Positions 7,212 to 15,938 are shown, counted from the stretch's first letter. The stretch: 57,438 bases of DNA from Betaproteobacteria bacterium HGW-Betaproteobacteria-14 (GCA_002840845.1 PHCS01000011.1:1-57438); one strand, 5' to 3'. Program-made: numbers and translations. The notes: a model not told the origin generated them from the sequence alone.

Positions 7212-7466
7212 ACCGCTTCCAGTATTTCTCTGCATAAGTTATTAGTCGGACCCCCAGGGTCCGGATATGAAATGTTATCCATGCACGGATTATGCACACG
7301 CAATACCTTGACGGACAAGGCTAACCCTTTCATGAGGGTCCGCATAACAACGCCAATAGCCATGACAACGAGAAGCGGCCATGACTGGCCGGAATAGGCC
7401 GGTTGAGGGCGTCACTTCAAATTCATCGCCGTATTGCAGCGGCTGACTTTCCCCGGCAAGCGCCGC
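7212..7466. other. AT-richer intergenic region with inverted repeats
   Basis: About 255 bases between the acetyltransferase and the second exporter hold no gene I can support. They contain a GGACCC/GGGTCC hairpin near 7250-7264, GCATAAC-type words near 7344 and 7292, and AAAGTCAGCC copy 4 at the right edge. It may be decayed cassette DNA. Confidence 0.5.
7441..7450 (-). repeat. AAAGTCAGCC word, copy 4
   Basis: Exact copy just past the 3' end of the second EamA gene. It is part of a 21-base identity (7430-7450) with 12773-12793 inside mutY. Confidence 0.75.
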
Positions 7467-8393
7467 TTACCCTGGCGGAGCGGGGGGCGGCGACGCCGGG
7501 TGCGGTATCGAGTGCGCGAGTGGCGGCGAGCGGCGGGCGGGCATGATGGCCTGGGCCGCCAGGGCGGCGAGCACGATGCTGCCGCCGAACAGGGCGTGCG
7601 AAGTCGGCGCTTCTCCCGCGCCGAGCCAGGCCCACAGGGGGCCGAAGACGACTTCCGTCAATCCGATCAGCGCGACTTCCGTCGGCGAGAGGCTGCGCGC
7701 CGCGATCACGGCCAGCGCGCAGGGCAGGGCCAGTTGCAGGGCGCCGAGCAGGGCGAGGAGGGCGATGTCGCGCGTGCTGGCAAGGAAGGGCCAGGCCAGC
7801 GGCAGGGTGGCCAGCGCGGAGAGCAGGCCGCCGACCAGCACGGCGGGAATCAGGTTGATGCGCGCGCCGGTCTTGCGCATGAGGACGAAGTTGAGGCCGG
7901 CCGCCAGCGGCACGATGAGCGCGATCAGGTTGCCGGCCATGCGCCCGCCACCCGCCTCCCCGCCGAACATGACGAGGATGCCGACGAGGGCGGCGCCGAT
8001 GAACAGCCAGGTGCGGCGCGGCACGCGCTCGCCGAGCAGCAGCCAGGCGAAGAGCGCGGCGGCGAGCGGGGCGAGGCTGGTCAGGACCAGGGTGTTGGCG
8101 GTGCTGGTCTGTGTCAGCGCCAGCATGAAGCCGGTGAACATCACCGCCCACAGCGCGCCCGAGACGAAGCCGACCCGGCCAAGCCGGACGACCTCGGCGA
8201 CGGCGCGGCCGCGATGCAGGACGAGGAGGATGACGACCATCGCCAGCGAGCAGAAGAAGGAGCGCCAGAAGGTCGTCTCCCAGCGCGGCGCCTGCTCGAT
8301 GTGGCGTGTGAACACGCCGGCGATGCTCCACAGCAGCCCGGCGCAGAACATCAGCGCCACGCCGCGGCGGTGGCGGCTGGGGTCGACGGCCAT
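7467..8393 (-). CDS. EamA/DMT family transporter
   Basis: The 308-residue protein has ten predicted helices in two EamA repeats and a Pro-rich, probably cytoplasmic tail (SIPHPASPPPAPPG). It is a different subfamily from the exporter at 2.2 kb; the two genes flank the accessory segment. The substrate is unknown. Confidence 0.88.
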   Translation of the reverse strand: MAVDPSRHRRGVALMFCAGLLWSIAGVFTRHIEQAPRWETTFWRSFFCSLAMVVILLVLHRGRAVAEVVRLGRVGFVSGALWAVMFTGFMLALTQTSTANTLVLTSLAPLAAALFAWLLLGERVPRRTWLFIGAALVGILVMFGGEAGGGRMAGNLIALIVPLAAGLNFVLMRKTGARINLIPAVLVGGLLSALATLPLAWPFLASTRDIALLALLGALQLALPCALAVIAARSLSPTEVALIGLTEVVFGPLWAWLGAGEAPTSHALFGGSIVLAALAAQAIMPARRSPPLAHSIPHPASPPPAPPG

Positions 8394-8408
8394 GGATAGG
8401 CGCGGCCG

Positions 8409-9209
8409 CTACGCCGCTCCAGGCTTGCCGGCGATGAGGATGTCCTGGTAGGACAGGTATGTGTTCCGGCCGCACCAGGAGCCATATCTCACCGGCAATT
8501 CGACCGTCAGTCCGCATTTGTCGAAGAACGACAGGGCAGCCGCTTCGTCGTAGGCGATGGCGGCCTCCGGGTCGGCCGGCTTGGTCGTGAAATAGCCGTC
8601 CATTTCATGCACGAAATCGAGGTCGCTCTTGCCGGCGCGGATCAGTCCGGCGGAGTCCTCGTTGATGAGCAGGAAGGTGATCAGGCACCTGCCGCCCGGC
8701 TTGAGGACGCGGGTGATTTCCTTCAGGTAGTTCTCCAGATCCGCAGGCACCATGTAAGTGAATACCGAGGTCAGGAAGACGAAGTCGAAGAAATCGTCCT
8801 CGAAGGGAAAGCGGTAGTCGCAGGCGTGCTCGCTGCCCCCGGGGTTGTAGTGCTTGTTGTAGACGTCGCTGTGCCGGAACTGGAAATTGGGGAACTTCGG
8901 CGTGATGCGTTCCTGGCACCAGTCGATGCCTTTCTTCACGATGTCGAAGCCCCAGTAGCCGCCGGCGGGAGTGATGAATTCCGTCAGGGGAATCGCCATG
9001 CGGCCGATGCCGCAGCCGACGTCGAGCACGCGATGTTCCGGCCGCAATTGCGCCAGTTCGATGAAGTGCCGGCGGAATTCGCGGCCGATTTTGACGAAGT
9101 CGCCCTTGCCGACGAAGCTCAGCGACTGGGGCGGGATCATGTCGTTGCCGTCGTCGCGTTCCTCGAAGAGGGGCCGCAGGATTTTCGGTATGAGTTTCTT
9201 CAGGCGCAT
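8409..9209 (-). CDS. Class I SAM-dependent methyltransferase
   Basis: The Rossmann motif I VLDVGCGIGRMAIPL lies around residue 60. Later come an acidic FPFEDDFFDFVF and LKPGGRCLITF, the usual layout of a type 11 methyltransferase. I start at 9209 (MRLKKLIPKIL), giving 266 residues; an in-frame ATG at 9245 would add 12 unlikely residues. The acceptor is unknown. Confidence 0.85.
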   Translation of the reverse strand: MRLKKLIPKILRPLFEERDDGNDMIPPQSLSFVGKGDFVKIGREFRRHFIELAQLRPEHRVLDVGCGIGRMAIPLTEFITPAGGYWGFDIVKKGIDWCQERITPKFPNFQFRHSDVYNKHYNPGGSEHACDYRFPFEDDFFDFVFLTSVFTYMVPADLENYLKEITRVLKPGGRCLITFLLINEDSAGLIRAGKSDLDFVHEMDGYFTTKPADPEAAIAYDEAAALSFFDKCGLTVELPVRYGSWCGRNTYLSYQDILIAGKPGAA

Positions 9210-9278
9210 GGAGAAGCCTTGGGGTGCGCGGGAGCACAAATGCAAAGCCGCGATTGTGCCACCATCGGGTGCGCGCCG

Positions 9279-10124
9279 CTAACGCTTGGAGCCGGGAATC
9301 GGCTCGCCCGAGTCGCGCAGGCGCACCGCCTCGTGGAAGCCGTGTTCTTCGGAATAGGCCTTGAACCACATGCCTTCCGGCGAGTGGCGCGTGATGCCGT
9401 CGAAGAGGGTGGCGATCATCTGCGTCGAGGCGAGCCCCATGTTCTCGTAGGCCTGGTTGATCATCAGCTTCTGCATCATGAGCTGGTTCTTCGGCACGCC
9501 GGCCATGCGCCCGGCCAGCGCGTCCACCGCGGCATCGAGTTCGGCGGCCGGCACGGCGTCGTAGACCAGCCCCATCGCCTTGGCGGCGCGGCCGTCGATC
9601 AGGTCGCCGGTGAGCAGCATGCGCTTGGCGCGCTCGGCGCCGATGCGGTACACCCACATCGCCGTGGTCGGGCAGCCCCAGACGCGCGCCGGCGGATAGC
9701 CGATCTTCGCGTCCTCGGCCATGATGACGATGTCGGCGCACAGCGCGATGTCGCTGCCGCCGGCCACCGCGTAGCCGTGCACCTTGCAGATCACCGGCTT
9801 GTAGGAGCGCCACAGCGAGAAGAAGTCGTCGGTGCAGCGCTTCATGAAGCGGTAGTCCACCATCGGGTCCCACGGCATGGACTGCACGCCGGGGTTCTCC
9901 CCTTCGGTCTCGGCGAAATCCTTCAGGTCGTAGCCCGAACAGAAGCCGCGTCCGGCGCCGGCGAGGATGATGACGTGGATGGCGTCGTCGGCGTTGGCCT
10001 GTTCCACCGCGGCGCGGATCTCGCCGGGCATCTTCTCGCCGATGGCGTTGAGCCGCTCGGGCCGGTTGAGGGTGATGCGGGCGATGCGCCCGGCGGTTTC
10101 GTAGCGCAGGGTCTCGAAAGGCAT
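9279..10124 (-). CDS. Enoyl-CoA hydratase/isomerase (crotonase) family protein
   Basis: The 281-residue crotonase-fold protein has the two oxyanion-hole regions [15 protein letters not shown] and [13 protein letters not shown]. The usual hydratase Glu position is replaced by the PPARVWGCP region, so the exact reaction is uncertain. It would act on an acyl-CoA in fatty acid, aromatic or side-chain degradation. It is divergent from rapZ. Confidence 0.88.
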   Translation of the reverse strand: MPFETLRYETAGRIARITLNRPERLNAIGEKMPGEIRAAVEQANADDAIHVIILAGAGRGFCSGYDLKDFAETEGENPGVQSMPWDPMVDYRFMKRCTDDFFSLWRSYKPVICKVHGYAVAGGSDIALCADIVIMAEDAKIGYPPARVWGCPTTAMWVYRIGAERAKRMLLTGDLIDGRAAKAMGLVYDAVPAAELDAAVDALAGRMAGVPKNQLMMQKLMINQAYENMGLASTQMIATLFDGITRHSPEGMWFKAYSEEHGFHEAVRLRDSGEPIPGSKR

Positions 10125-10222
10125 GTTTCTCTCCGTGGCGTAGGTACGTGTGCGGCAGGGGGAATGATGGCAAGAAGCGGTGCTTTTGGCTATGCTTGGT
10201 TCCTTTGCAGCGGCTTTATCCC

Positions 10223-11062
10223 ATGCACCTCATCCTCATCAGCGGCCTGTCCGGCTCCGGCAAGAGCATCGCCCTGCGTGCGCTCGAGGACGCCGGCTAC
10301 TACTGCGTGGACAACCTGCCGGCGACGCTGCTGCCGCAGCTGGTGCGCCAGCAGCGCGACGAGGGCTGCGAAAAGATGGCGGTGGCGATCGACGTGCGCG
10401 CCGGCGTTTCCATCGCCGCGCTGCCGCAGCAACTGCGCGACCTGCGCGCCTTTGGAATCGAGCCGTGCTTCCTCTTCCTTGAAGCGCGCGACGAGTCCCT
10501 CATCGCGCGCTTTTCCGAGACGCGGCGCAGCCACCCGCTGTCGAACGCCGACACCACGCTGGCCGAGGCCATCGTGCGCGAGCGCGAGATGCTGGAAAAC
10601 ATCGCCGGCCTGGGCAACCGCATCGACACCAGCAGCCTGCATCCCAACGCCTTGCGCGCCTGGATCCTCGATTTCGCCAAGCTCGGCGTATCGCAGGGGC
10701 TGACTTTGCTGTTCGAGTCCTTCGGCTTCAAGCATGGCATTCCCCTCGATGCCGACCTGGTCTTCGACGTGCGCTGCCTGCCCAACCCGCATTACGATCC
10801 GCTGCTGCGTCCGCTCACCGGGCGCGATCCCGAGGTGGCGCGCTTCCTCGAGGGGCAGGAGGCCGTGGGCCGGATGGCGCAGGACATCCGCCGCTTCCTC
10901 GCCGACTGGCTGCCCGCCTACGTGCGCGACAACCGCAGCTATCTCACCGTGGCGATCGGCTGCACCGGCGGCCAGCACCGTTCGGTGTATCTGGCCGAGT
11001 GGCTGGCGCGCGAATTCAACGAGCAGGCGCGCGTGCTGGTGCGCCACCGCGCGATCACATGA
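10223..11062 (+). CDS. rapZ: RNase adapter / nucleotide-binding protein RapZ
   Basis: The 279-residue protein begins [15 protein letters not shown] with a Walker A motif and contains [12 protein letters not shown] and a late [16 protein letters not shown]. These are diagnostic of the RapZ (YvcJ) family, which binds nucleotides and the sRNA GlmZ in enterobacteria to control amino-sugar synthesis; the target here is unknown. I chose ATG 10223 over the upstream in-frame start because it gives the conserved N-terminus. Confidence 0.94.
   Translation: MHLILISGLSGSGKSIALRALEDAGYYCVDNLPATLLPQLVRQQRDEGCEKMAVAIDVRAGVSIAALPQQLRDLRAFGIEPCFLFLEARDESLIARFSETRRSHPLSNADTTLAEAIVREREMLENIAGLGNRIDTSSLHPNALRAWILDFAKLGVSQGLTLLFESFGFKHGIPLDADLVFDVRCLPNPHYDPLLRPLTGRDPEVARFLEGQEAVGRMAQDIRRFLADWLPAYVRDNRSYLTVAIGCTGGQHRSVYLAEWLAREFNEQARVLVRHRAIT
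10698..10707 (-). repeat. AAAGTCAGCC word, copy 5
   Basis: Exact copy inside rapZ, where its complement is read as Gly-Leu-Thr-Leu. Confidence 0.75.
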
Positions 11063-11087
11063 ACGGCGCACCGCGCCGCGCGAATCT

Positions 11088-11124
11088 CCCCTCTCCCCGC
11101 GGGGAGAGGGGCTGGGGGAGAGGG
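11088..11124. repeat. GC-rich palindromic repeat
   Basis: CCCCTCTCCCCG and its exact reverse complement abut to make a 24-base palindrome (11088-11111), followed by CTGGGGGAGAGGG. It fills most of the gap between rapZ and the next gene. Confidence 0.75.
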
Positions 11125-11133
11125 TAAACGCAC

Positions 11134-11520
11134 GTGAAAAATTTCCTGCGCTTCATGAAGCCCGGCGACTGGGCCATGCTGCTGCTGGCCGCCGCCGGCA
11201 CGGCGGCCCTGGCGCCGATCGCCTTCTCCGGCGGTGCCGCGGAAAAGGCGGTGGTGCGGCGCGACGGCGTGGTCGTCGCCGAGCTGCCGCTCACGCAGGC
11301 GCGCCGCATCGAAGTCGCCGGCGCCATGGGCGCAAAGGGCACCACCGTCATCGAGGTGCAGCCGGGCCGCGCCCGCGTCGCATCCGACCCCGGCCCGCGC
11401 CAGTACTGCGTGCGCCAGGGCTGGCTGACCCAACCGAACGCCATCGCCATCTGCGCGCCGAGCCACATCAGCCTGTCCATCGCCGGACGCACGGGAAGCC
11501 ATGACAGCCTCGCCTATTGA
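11134..11520 (+). CDS. NusG domain II-like membrane-anchored protein
   Basis: The 128-residue protein has an N-terminal membrane anchor (GDWAMLLLAAAGTAALAPIAF) and a periplasmic domain with RQYCVRQGWLTQPNAIAICAPSHISLSI, typical of the NusG domain II family. Genes of this family usually sit beside a Gx transporter gene, as here, and often with ApbE-type flavinylation genes. The start is a GTG. Its stop lies inside the next gene (20-base overlap). Confidence 0.82.
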   Translation: MKNFLRFMKPGDWAMLLLAAAGTAALAPIAFSGGAAEKAVVRRDGVVVAELPLTQARRIEVAGAMGAKGTTVIEVQPGRARVASDPGPRQYCVRQGWLTQPNAIAICAPSHISLSIAGRTGSHDSLAY

Positions 11521-12058
11521 ATTGACGCCGACGGCCGATGACCACCGCATCGCGCGCTATGCGGCGGCGGCCATCGCGCTGTCGGTGGTCGAGGCGGCGA
11601 TCCCCATGCCGCTGCCGGGCGTGAAGCCGGGCCTGGCCAACATCATCACGCTCATCGTGCTGGCGCGCTACGGCTGGCGCGACGCCGTCTGGGTGACGCT
11701 GCTGCGCGTGGTGGCAGGCAGCCTGCTGCTCGGCCAGTTTCTCGCGCCGGGCTTCTTCCTCAGCCTTGCCGGCGCGCTCGCCAGCCTCGTCGCGCTCGGA
11801 TTTGCCATGCACCTGCCGGCGCGCTGGTTCGGCCCGGTGAGCCAGAGCCTCGCCGCTGCCTTCGCCCACATTGCCGGCCAGCTGGTGGTGGCGCGGCTGT
11901 GGCTGGTGCCGCACGACGGCCTGCTCTACCTGCTGCCGTTTTTCGCCCTGGCCGCGTTAGTATTCGGGCTGGCGAACGGCCTTGCCGCGGCGAAGCTGCT
12001 CGAAGAAACGGCATCCATTGCCTCACGCCCAGCAGGCGCGACGAACGACAGAACCTGA
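11501..12058 (+). CDS. Gx transporter family membrane protein
   Basis: The 185-residue protein has five or six helices and the conserved block EAAIPMPLPGVKPGLANIITLIVLARYG found in proteins annotated as heptaprenyl diphosphate synthase component I or Gx transporters. Together with the upstream NusG-domain gene it forms a conserved pair. The transported compound is unknown. Confidence 0.85.
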   Translation: MTASPIELTPTADDHRIARYAAAAIALSVVEAAIPMPLPGVKPGLANIITLIVLARYGWRDAVWVTLLRVVAGSLLLGQFLAPGFFLSLAGALASLVALGFAMHLPARWFGPVSQSLAAAFAHIAGQLVVARLWLVPHDGLLYLLPFFALAALVFGLANGLAAAKLLEETASIASRPAGATNDRT

Positions 12059-12060
12059 CC

Positions 12061-12690
12061 TTGCCGATATTCAAGTTCCCCCCGCGGCGCGACGAGGCGC
12101 CGCAAGCCGCAGAGCTGCGGCTGTTCCCCCTCAATGCCGTGCTGTTTCCCGGCGGCACGCTGTCGCTGCGGGTTTTCGAGCAGCGCTACATGACGCTGGT
12201 GAAGGACTGCTTCAAGAACGAGCGCACCTTCGGCATCTGCCTCATCGCGGAAGGTGCCGAAGTGGGCGCGCCGGCGCAGCCGCACCCGGTGGGCACGGAG
12301 GCGCGCATCGTTTCCTGGGACATGACGCAGCCGGGCATCCTCAACATCGCGGTGCGCGGCGAGGGCCGCTTCCGCATCCTCTCGAGCGAGGCCGACCGCG
12401 AGGGCCTGCTGCACGCACGCGTCGAATCGGTTCCCGCCGAGGAAACCCTGCCCGTGCCCGAGGCGCTCGCCACGCTGGTGCCGCTGCTGCGGGTGATGGT
12501 GGCGGAGAGCGGCGAGGAGCGCCTGCCGCCGCCGCATCGTTTTGAGGACGCCGCCTGGGTCGGCTACCGCTTCTGCGAACTGCTGCCGATTCCGCCCATC
12601 GCGCGGCAGAAGCTGCTGGAACTGGAAGACCCGATCTCGCGGCTGGAGATCGTCTTCAAGTTTCTCGCCCAGCGAAACCTGGTCAAGTAA
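12061..12690 (+). CDS. LON peptidase substrate-binding domain protein
   Basis: The protein has the Lon N-terminal domain from its start (ELRLFPLNAVLFPGGTLSLRVFEQRYM) and no ATPase or protease domain. Such stand-alone proteins are common, with no agreed function. I start at the TTG two bases after the upstream stop, which gives 209 residues. Its 3' end overlaps mutY, on the other strand, by eight bases. Confidence 0.88.
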   Translation: MPIFKFPPRRDEAPQAAELRLFPLNAVLFPGGTLSLRVFEQRYMTLVKDCFKNERTFGICLIAEGAEVGAPAQPHPVGTEARIVSWDMTQPGILNIAVRGEGRFRILSSEADREGLLHARVESVPAEETLPVPEALATLVPLLRVMVAESGEERLPPPHRFEDAAWVGYRFCELLPIPPIARQKLLELEDPISRLEIVFKFLAQRNLVK

Positions 12691-13708
12691 GACTGGCCAG
12701 TATCTTGCGGACCGGTGCCGGCAGCGGCGCCCCGTCCAGCGCCTTCAGGTCCAACCAGATGCCGCCCTCCGGCGTATTGCAGCGGCTGACTTTGCACAGC
12801 AGCGGCGTGATGTCCAGGCGAAAGTGCGTGAAGGCGTGGCGCACCACGGGCAGTTGCGTCGCGCCGGCGTAGCGGCGAGCTGGCTGGCCGGCCGCCAGTT
12901 CGGGCAGCGACAGCAGACCGCCCCAGATGCCCTTCGGCGGGCGCCGCTCCAGCAGCACACGGCCACTGCAGTGCAGCACCAGGAGCGTTACCGCGCGCTG
13001 CGGCACGGCGCGCCTGGCGCGCGGCGACGGCAATTCGGCGATGCGGTTCTCCCTCAGCGCCACACACTGCGCGGCGAGAGGACAAGCACCGCAGCGTGGC
13101 CGGCTGCGCGTGCAGAGCGTCGCGCCGAGATCCATCAGTCCCTGCGTATAGGCCTTGATGCCGCGCTCGGGCAGCAGCGATTCGGCAAGCGCCCAAAGAC
13201 GGTTTTCCACTGCCTTGTCGCCGGGGAAGCCCTCGATGCCGAAGGCCCGCGCCAGCACCCGCTTGACGTTGCCGTCGAGGATGGCCGCGCGTGCGCCGAA
13301 GGCGAACACGGCGATGGCGGCGGCAGTCGAGCGGCCGATGCCGGGAAGCGTTTGGATGTCGTCCGCGTTGCGCGGGAAGCGGCCGCCCCATTGCGCGACG
13401 ATCAATTGCGCCGCCCGCTGCAGGTTGCGCGCCCGCGCGTAGTAGCCGAGTCCGCTCCACAGCGCCATGACATCTTCGGATGGCGCGGCAGCAAGGCTGG
13501 CGAGATCGGGAAAGCGCGCAAGGAAGCGCCGGTAGTAGGGGATCACCGTGGCGACCTGCGTCTGCTGCAGCATGATCTCGGAGAGCCAGACGCGGTAGGG
13601 ATCGACCTTGCGGCCGCGCTGCTGCCAGGGCAGATCGTGGCGGCCAGCCTGCTGTTGCCAGGCGATGACGCGGTAGGCGAAGGTGCTGACGCCGGAACGT
13701 GAAACCAT
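12683..13708 (-). CDS. mutY: A/G-specific adenine DNA glycosylase MutY
   Basis: This enzyme removes adenine mispaired with 8-oxoguanine. It shows the catalytic-region EIMLQQTQV, the helix-hairpin-helix LPGIGRSTAAAI, ILDGNVKRVLAR with the catalytic Asp, and the [4Fe-4S] ligands in CTRSRPRCGACPLAAQC (C-x6-C-x2-C-x5-C). A NUDIX-like C-terminal domain follows. Near the C-terminus the stretch CKVSRCNTPEGG is encoded by repeat copy 6 and its flank, an apparent insertion in a variable region. Confidence 0.95.
   Translation of the reverse strand: MVSRSGVSTFAYRVIAWQQQAGRHDLPWQQRGRKVDPYRVWLSEIMLQQTQVATVIPYYRRFLARFPDLASLAAAPSEDVMALWSGLGYYARARNLQRAAQLIVAQWGGRFPRNADDIQTLPGIGRSTAAAIAVFAFGARAAILDGNVKRVLARAFGIEGFPGDKAVENRLWALAESLLPERGIKAYTQGLMDLGATLCTRSRPRCGACPLAAQCVALRENRIAELPSPRARRAVPQRAVTLLVLHCSGRVLLERRPPKGIWGGLLSLPELAAGQPARRYAGATQLPVVRHAFTHFRLDITPLLCKVSRCNTPEGGIWLDLKALDGAPLPAPVRKILASLT
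12784..12793 (-). repeat. AAAGTCAGCC word, copy 6
   Basis: Exact copy inside mutY, read as Lys-Val-Ser in the gene's own frame. The surrounding 21 bases match the intergenic copy 4. Confidence 0.75.
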
Positions 13709-13803
13709 CTTTGGAATAGGCTCTTTGCTTGTCAGGCGGGCGTCGGCGGGATAGGCTTGCTTGAATTCTAAAGCAACAAGGCAATCGATCCGATAACAGA
13801 ACC

Positions 13804-14319
13804 ATGAACATGCCGAGAGAAACCCCCCAGGATGCCTGGACCGACATCGAGCATCGCGCCCTGCGCGACGCGCTCGGCGCCTTCGCCACCGGCGTCACCG
13901 TCGTCACCGCCCTCGACCCGGACGGGCGCGCCATCGGCCTGACGGTGAACTCCTTCAACACCGTGTCGCTCGATCCGCCGCTGATCCTGTGGAGCCTGTC
14001 GCTGGCCTCGCCGAACCTCGAGGCGTTCCGCCAAGCCAGCCATTTCGCCGTGAATGTGCTGGCGGCCGACCAGCAGGCGATTTCCGAGCGCTTCGCCCAG
14101 CGCAATAGCGACAAATTTTTCGACATCGGCTGGCGCGAGGGCCGTGGCGGCACGCCGCTGCTTGACGGCTGTTGCGCGGTGCTCGAATGCCGCAACGAAA
14201 TCCAGCATGCCGGCGGCGACCACCTCATCTTCATCGGCCGCATCGAGAGCTGCAGCCGGATGGACAAGGCGCCGCTGGTGTTCCATGGCGGGCGCTACCG
14301 GATTCTGGGCGACGGTTAA
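13804..14319 (+). CDS. Flavin reductase domain protein (FMN-binding split barrel)
   Basis: The 171-residue protein carries ATGVTVVTALDPDGRAIGLTVNSFNTVSLDPPLILWSL, typical of the HpaC/RutF flavin reductases that supply reduced flavin to two-component monooxygenases. No monooxygenase gene is adjacent, so the partner is unknown. It is divergent from mutY. Confidence 0.88.
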   Translation: MNMPRETPQDAWTDIEHRALRDALGAFATGVTVVTALDPDGRAIGLTVNSFNTVSLDPPLILWSLSLASPNLEAFRQASHFAVNVLAADQQAISERFAQRNSDKFFDIGWREGRGGTPLLDGCCAVLECRNEIQHAGGDHLIFIGRIESCSRMDKAPLVFHGGRYRILGDG

Positions 14320-15293
14320 CCCTCGCTATTCATCGCGGGCAAGTTTGCGCTGTCCGACCTGGCTTCCCCCAGCAGCCAGTCCCTGAAGGCCGCTACCGCC
14401 GGCCGGCTGCCAGTCTCGTCGGAACTCACCAGCCAATAGGCGTAGCGGGACGGCACGGCGATGTCGAACGGGATCGCCAGGCGGCCCGCCGCAACATCCG
14501 CGGCGACGAGGGGGCGCAACGCCAGGGCAACGCCCATTCCGTCCATGGCAGCCTCGATGGCCAGGCTGGAGTTGCTGAAATGGGGTCCCCGCGTTGCATC
14601 GGCTCCGGACTCTCCTGCGATGCGCAGCCACTCCGCCCAGCTCGGACGCTGGTCCAGGTCCGGGATCGTATCGTCGTGGATCAGCACGTGGTGGCGCAGG
14701 TCACGCGGACTGCTCAGCGGGCGCATTCCTTTCAGCAATTGCGGACTGCACACGGCCACGTAGGACACGCCGAATATGCGTTCAGTGCGCCGGCTGCCGT
14801 AGCGGCCGCTGCCGAAACGGATCGACACGTCGGGGGCAGGAGTGCGCGCATCCGCGGAAAGGTCTTCCGGCGAGACGCCATCCTGATTGTCGATGGCGGC
14901 CAGGCTCGACGACAGGCGCAACTCGATGTCCGGATGCGACTCGGTAAAGCGCTGCAGCCTAGGCATGAGCCAGCGGGCCGCGAAGGAAGGCGGGGCGCTG
15001 ACCATCAGGGCGCCGCCCGCATCGTGGTGGCGCGTGCGGGCCACGGCGGTGGCAAGGCACTCGAAGCCCTCCTGCAGCTTGGGCAGCATCGCCTGACCTT
15101 CGCGGGTCAGTTCGAGGGCCCGGGTCAGGCGGCGGAACAGCGCAAGCCCGAGGTATTCCTCGAGGGCCTTGATCTGGTGGCTGATGGCTGCCGGAGTGAC
15201 ATGCAACTCATCGGCGGCCCGCTTGAAACTCAGGTGCCGCGCTGCCGACTCGAAAGCTCGCAGGGAATTGAGGGGTGGAAGCCGATAGTTCAT
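14316..15293 (-). CDS. LysR family regulator, GcvA-like
   Basis: The 325-residue regulator has the N-terminal winged helix (LNSLRAFESAARHLSFKRAADELHVTPAAISHQIKALEEYLG) and a periplasmic-binding-like effector domain typical of GcvA-type LysR proteins. It overlaps the flavin reductase gene end by four bases, convergently. A palindrome 49 bases upstream is the likely autoregulatory site. Confidence 0.9.
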   Translation of the reverse strand: MNYRLPPLNSLRAFESAARHLSFKRAADELHVTPAAISHQIKALEEYLGLALFRRLTRALELTREGQAMLPKLQEGFECLATAVARTRHHDAGGALMVSAPPSFAARWLMPRLQRFTESHPDIELRLSSSLAAIDNQDGVSPEDLSADARTPAPDVSIRFGSGRYGSRRTERIFGVSYVAVCSPQLLKGMRPLSSPRDLRHHVLIHDDTIPDLDQRPSWAEWLRIAGESGADATRGPHFSNSSLAIEAAMDGMGVALALRPLVAADVAAGRLAIPFDIAVPSRYAYWLVSSDETGSRPAVAAFRDWLLGEARSDSANLPAMNSEG

Positions 15294-15341
15294 GAAATCT
15301 ACTGTTTAGTTTTCCTAATGCGTCAGGTAACTATATATCGT

Positions 15342-15358
15342 TTGTTGCGGCGCAACAA
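15342..15358. promoter_or_regulatory. Candidate LysR operator palindrome
   Basis: TTGTTGC-GGC-GCAACAA is a perfect inverted repeat in the divergent gap between the LysR gene and a small gene. Position and symmetry fit a LysR-type binding site serving both promoters. Confidence 0.55.
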
Positions 15359-15445
15359 TAGACCTATATTCCTTTTGCGGCGCTGAAATTCAACCCAAGA
15401 GGGCGAACCGAGGGCCGCAACCAGCGATTCATGAAGGAGACGGAA

Positions 15446-15634
15446 ATGGAAGACTACGAAGACATCGCGGCGCACGTTGCCGAAGCCCAGCGCCTACGCA
15501 ACGAGGTCGTGGGACAGTATCTGGCGGCGGGTTGGCAAGCGCTAGCGCGCGGCTTGCACGCACTGGTCCGCTGGATGGGCCAAAAGATCTCCAGCAAGGG
15601 TCATGACCTTCCGCCGCCGGCGCTGCATGCCTGA
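15446..15634 (+). CDS. Small conserved-type hypothetical protein
   Basis: The 62-residue protein (MEDYEDIAAHVAEAQRLRNE...) is amphipathic, with an EAQRLRNEVVGQYLAAGWQAL helix resembling very small alphaproteobacterial and betaproteobacterial proteins of unknown function. ATG 15446 is preceded by AAGGAGA at five bases, a strong ribosome-binding site, so it is preferred over ATG 15431, which lies upstream of that site. It is divergent from the LysR gene and may be its target. Confidence 0.6.
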   Translation: MEDYEDIAAHVAEAQRLRNEVVGQYLAAGWQALARGLHALVRWMGQKISSKGHDLPPPALHA

Positions 15635-15823
15635 CTTGGCGCATCGCCGCCAAGATGTCGAGCTACACAGATCACAGCGACCGGAATTGAACCGAGTCCC
15701 GGGATACTGTCCCGCTGATTGAGGTTCGCCCCTGCACGGGGTGTTCCGGCCGCGCCTTCCCCGCAACATGCCGCTGCGCGGCGTGTTGCCGAACCAGAAG
15801 CTTCTCAACCCGACACCAGCCAC
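15635..15823. other. Intergenic region with strong hairpins
   Basis: About 190 bases without a supported gene. They include CTTGGCG/CGCCAAG near 15634-15653 just after the small gene, which may be its terminator, and a GCAACA-GCCGC / GCGGC-TGTTGC hairpin near 15763-15790. Confidence 0.5.
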
Positions 15824-15865
15824 AAGACAAAAAAAGCCGGCTTGCGAGCCGGCTTTTTTTGTCTT
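15824..15865 (-). terminator. Strong bidirectional terminator beside tRNA-Gly
   Basis: A perfect inverted repeat of 19-base arms around TGCG contains an AGCCGGCT/AGCCGGCT stem with an A-run on one side and a T-run on the other. It directly abuts the CCA end of the tRNA and would terminate transcription in both directions. Confidence 0.85.
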
Positions 15866-15938
15866 GGAGCGGGTGAAGGGAATCGAACCCTCGTATGCAG
15901 CTTGGGAAGCTGCCGTTCTGCCATTGAACTACACCCGC
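15865..15938 (-). tRNA. tRNA-Gly (anticodon CCC)
   Basis: On the - strand GCGGGTG (from 15938) pairs with CACCCGC, followed by discriminator T and encoded CCA ending at 15865. The anticodon stem GCAGC/GCTGC encloses loop TTCCCAA, giving anticodon CCC. The T-arm GAGGGTTCGATTCCCTT is canonical. Length is 74 bases with CCA. Confidence 0.96.

Noticed and set aside
8607..10703. Very long open frame on the + strand across the methyltransferase and crotonase genes.
   Set aside because: It is an antisense shadow of two clear genes on the - strand and of the rapZ start; its protein has the low-complexity character of GC-rich antisense frames.
15683..15693. A T-loop-like word (GGTTCAATTCC on the - strand) near tRNA-Gly, suggesting a second tRNA.
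   Set aside because: The surrounding sequence gives no acceptor or anticodon stem; at most it is a chance match or a tRNA relic.
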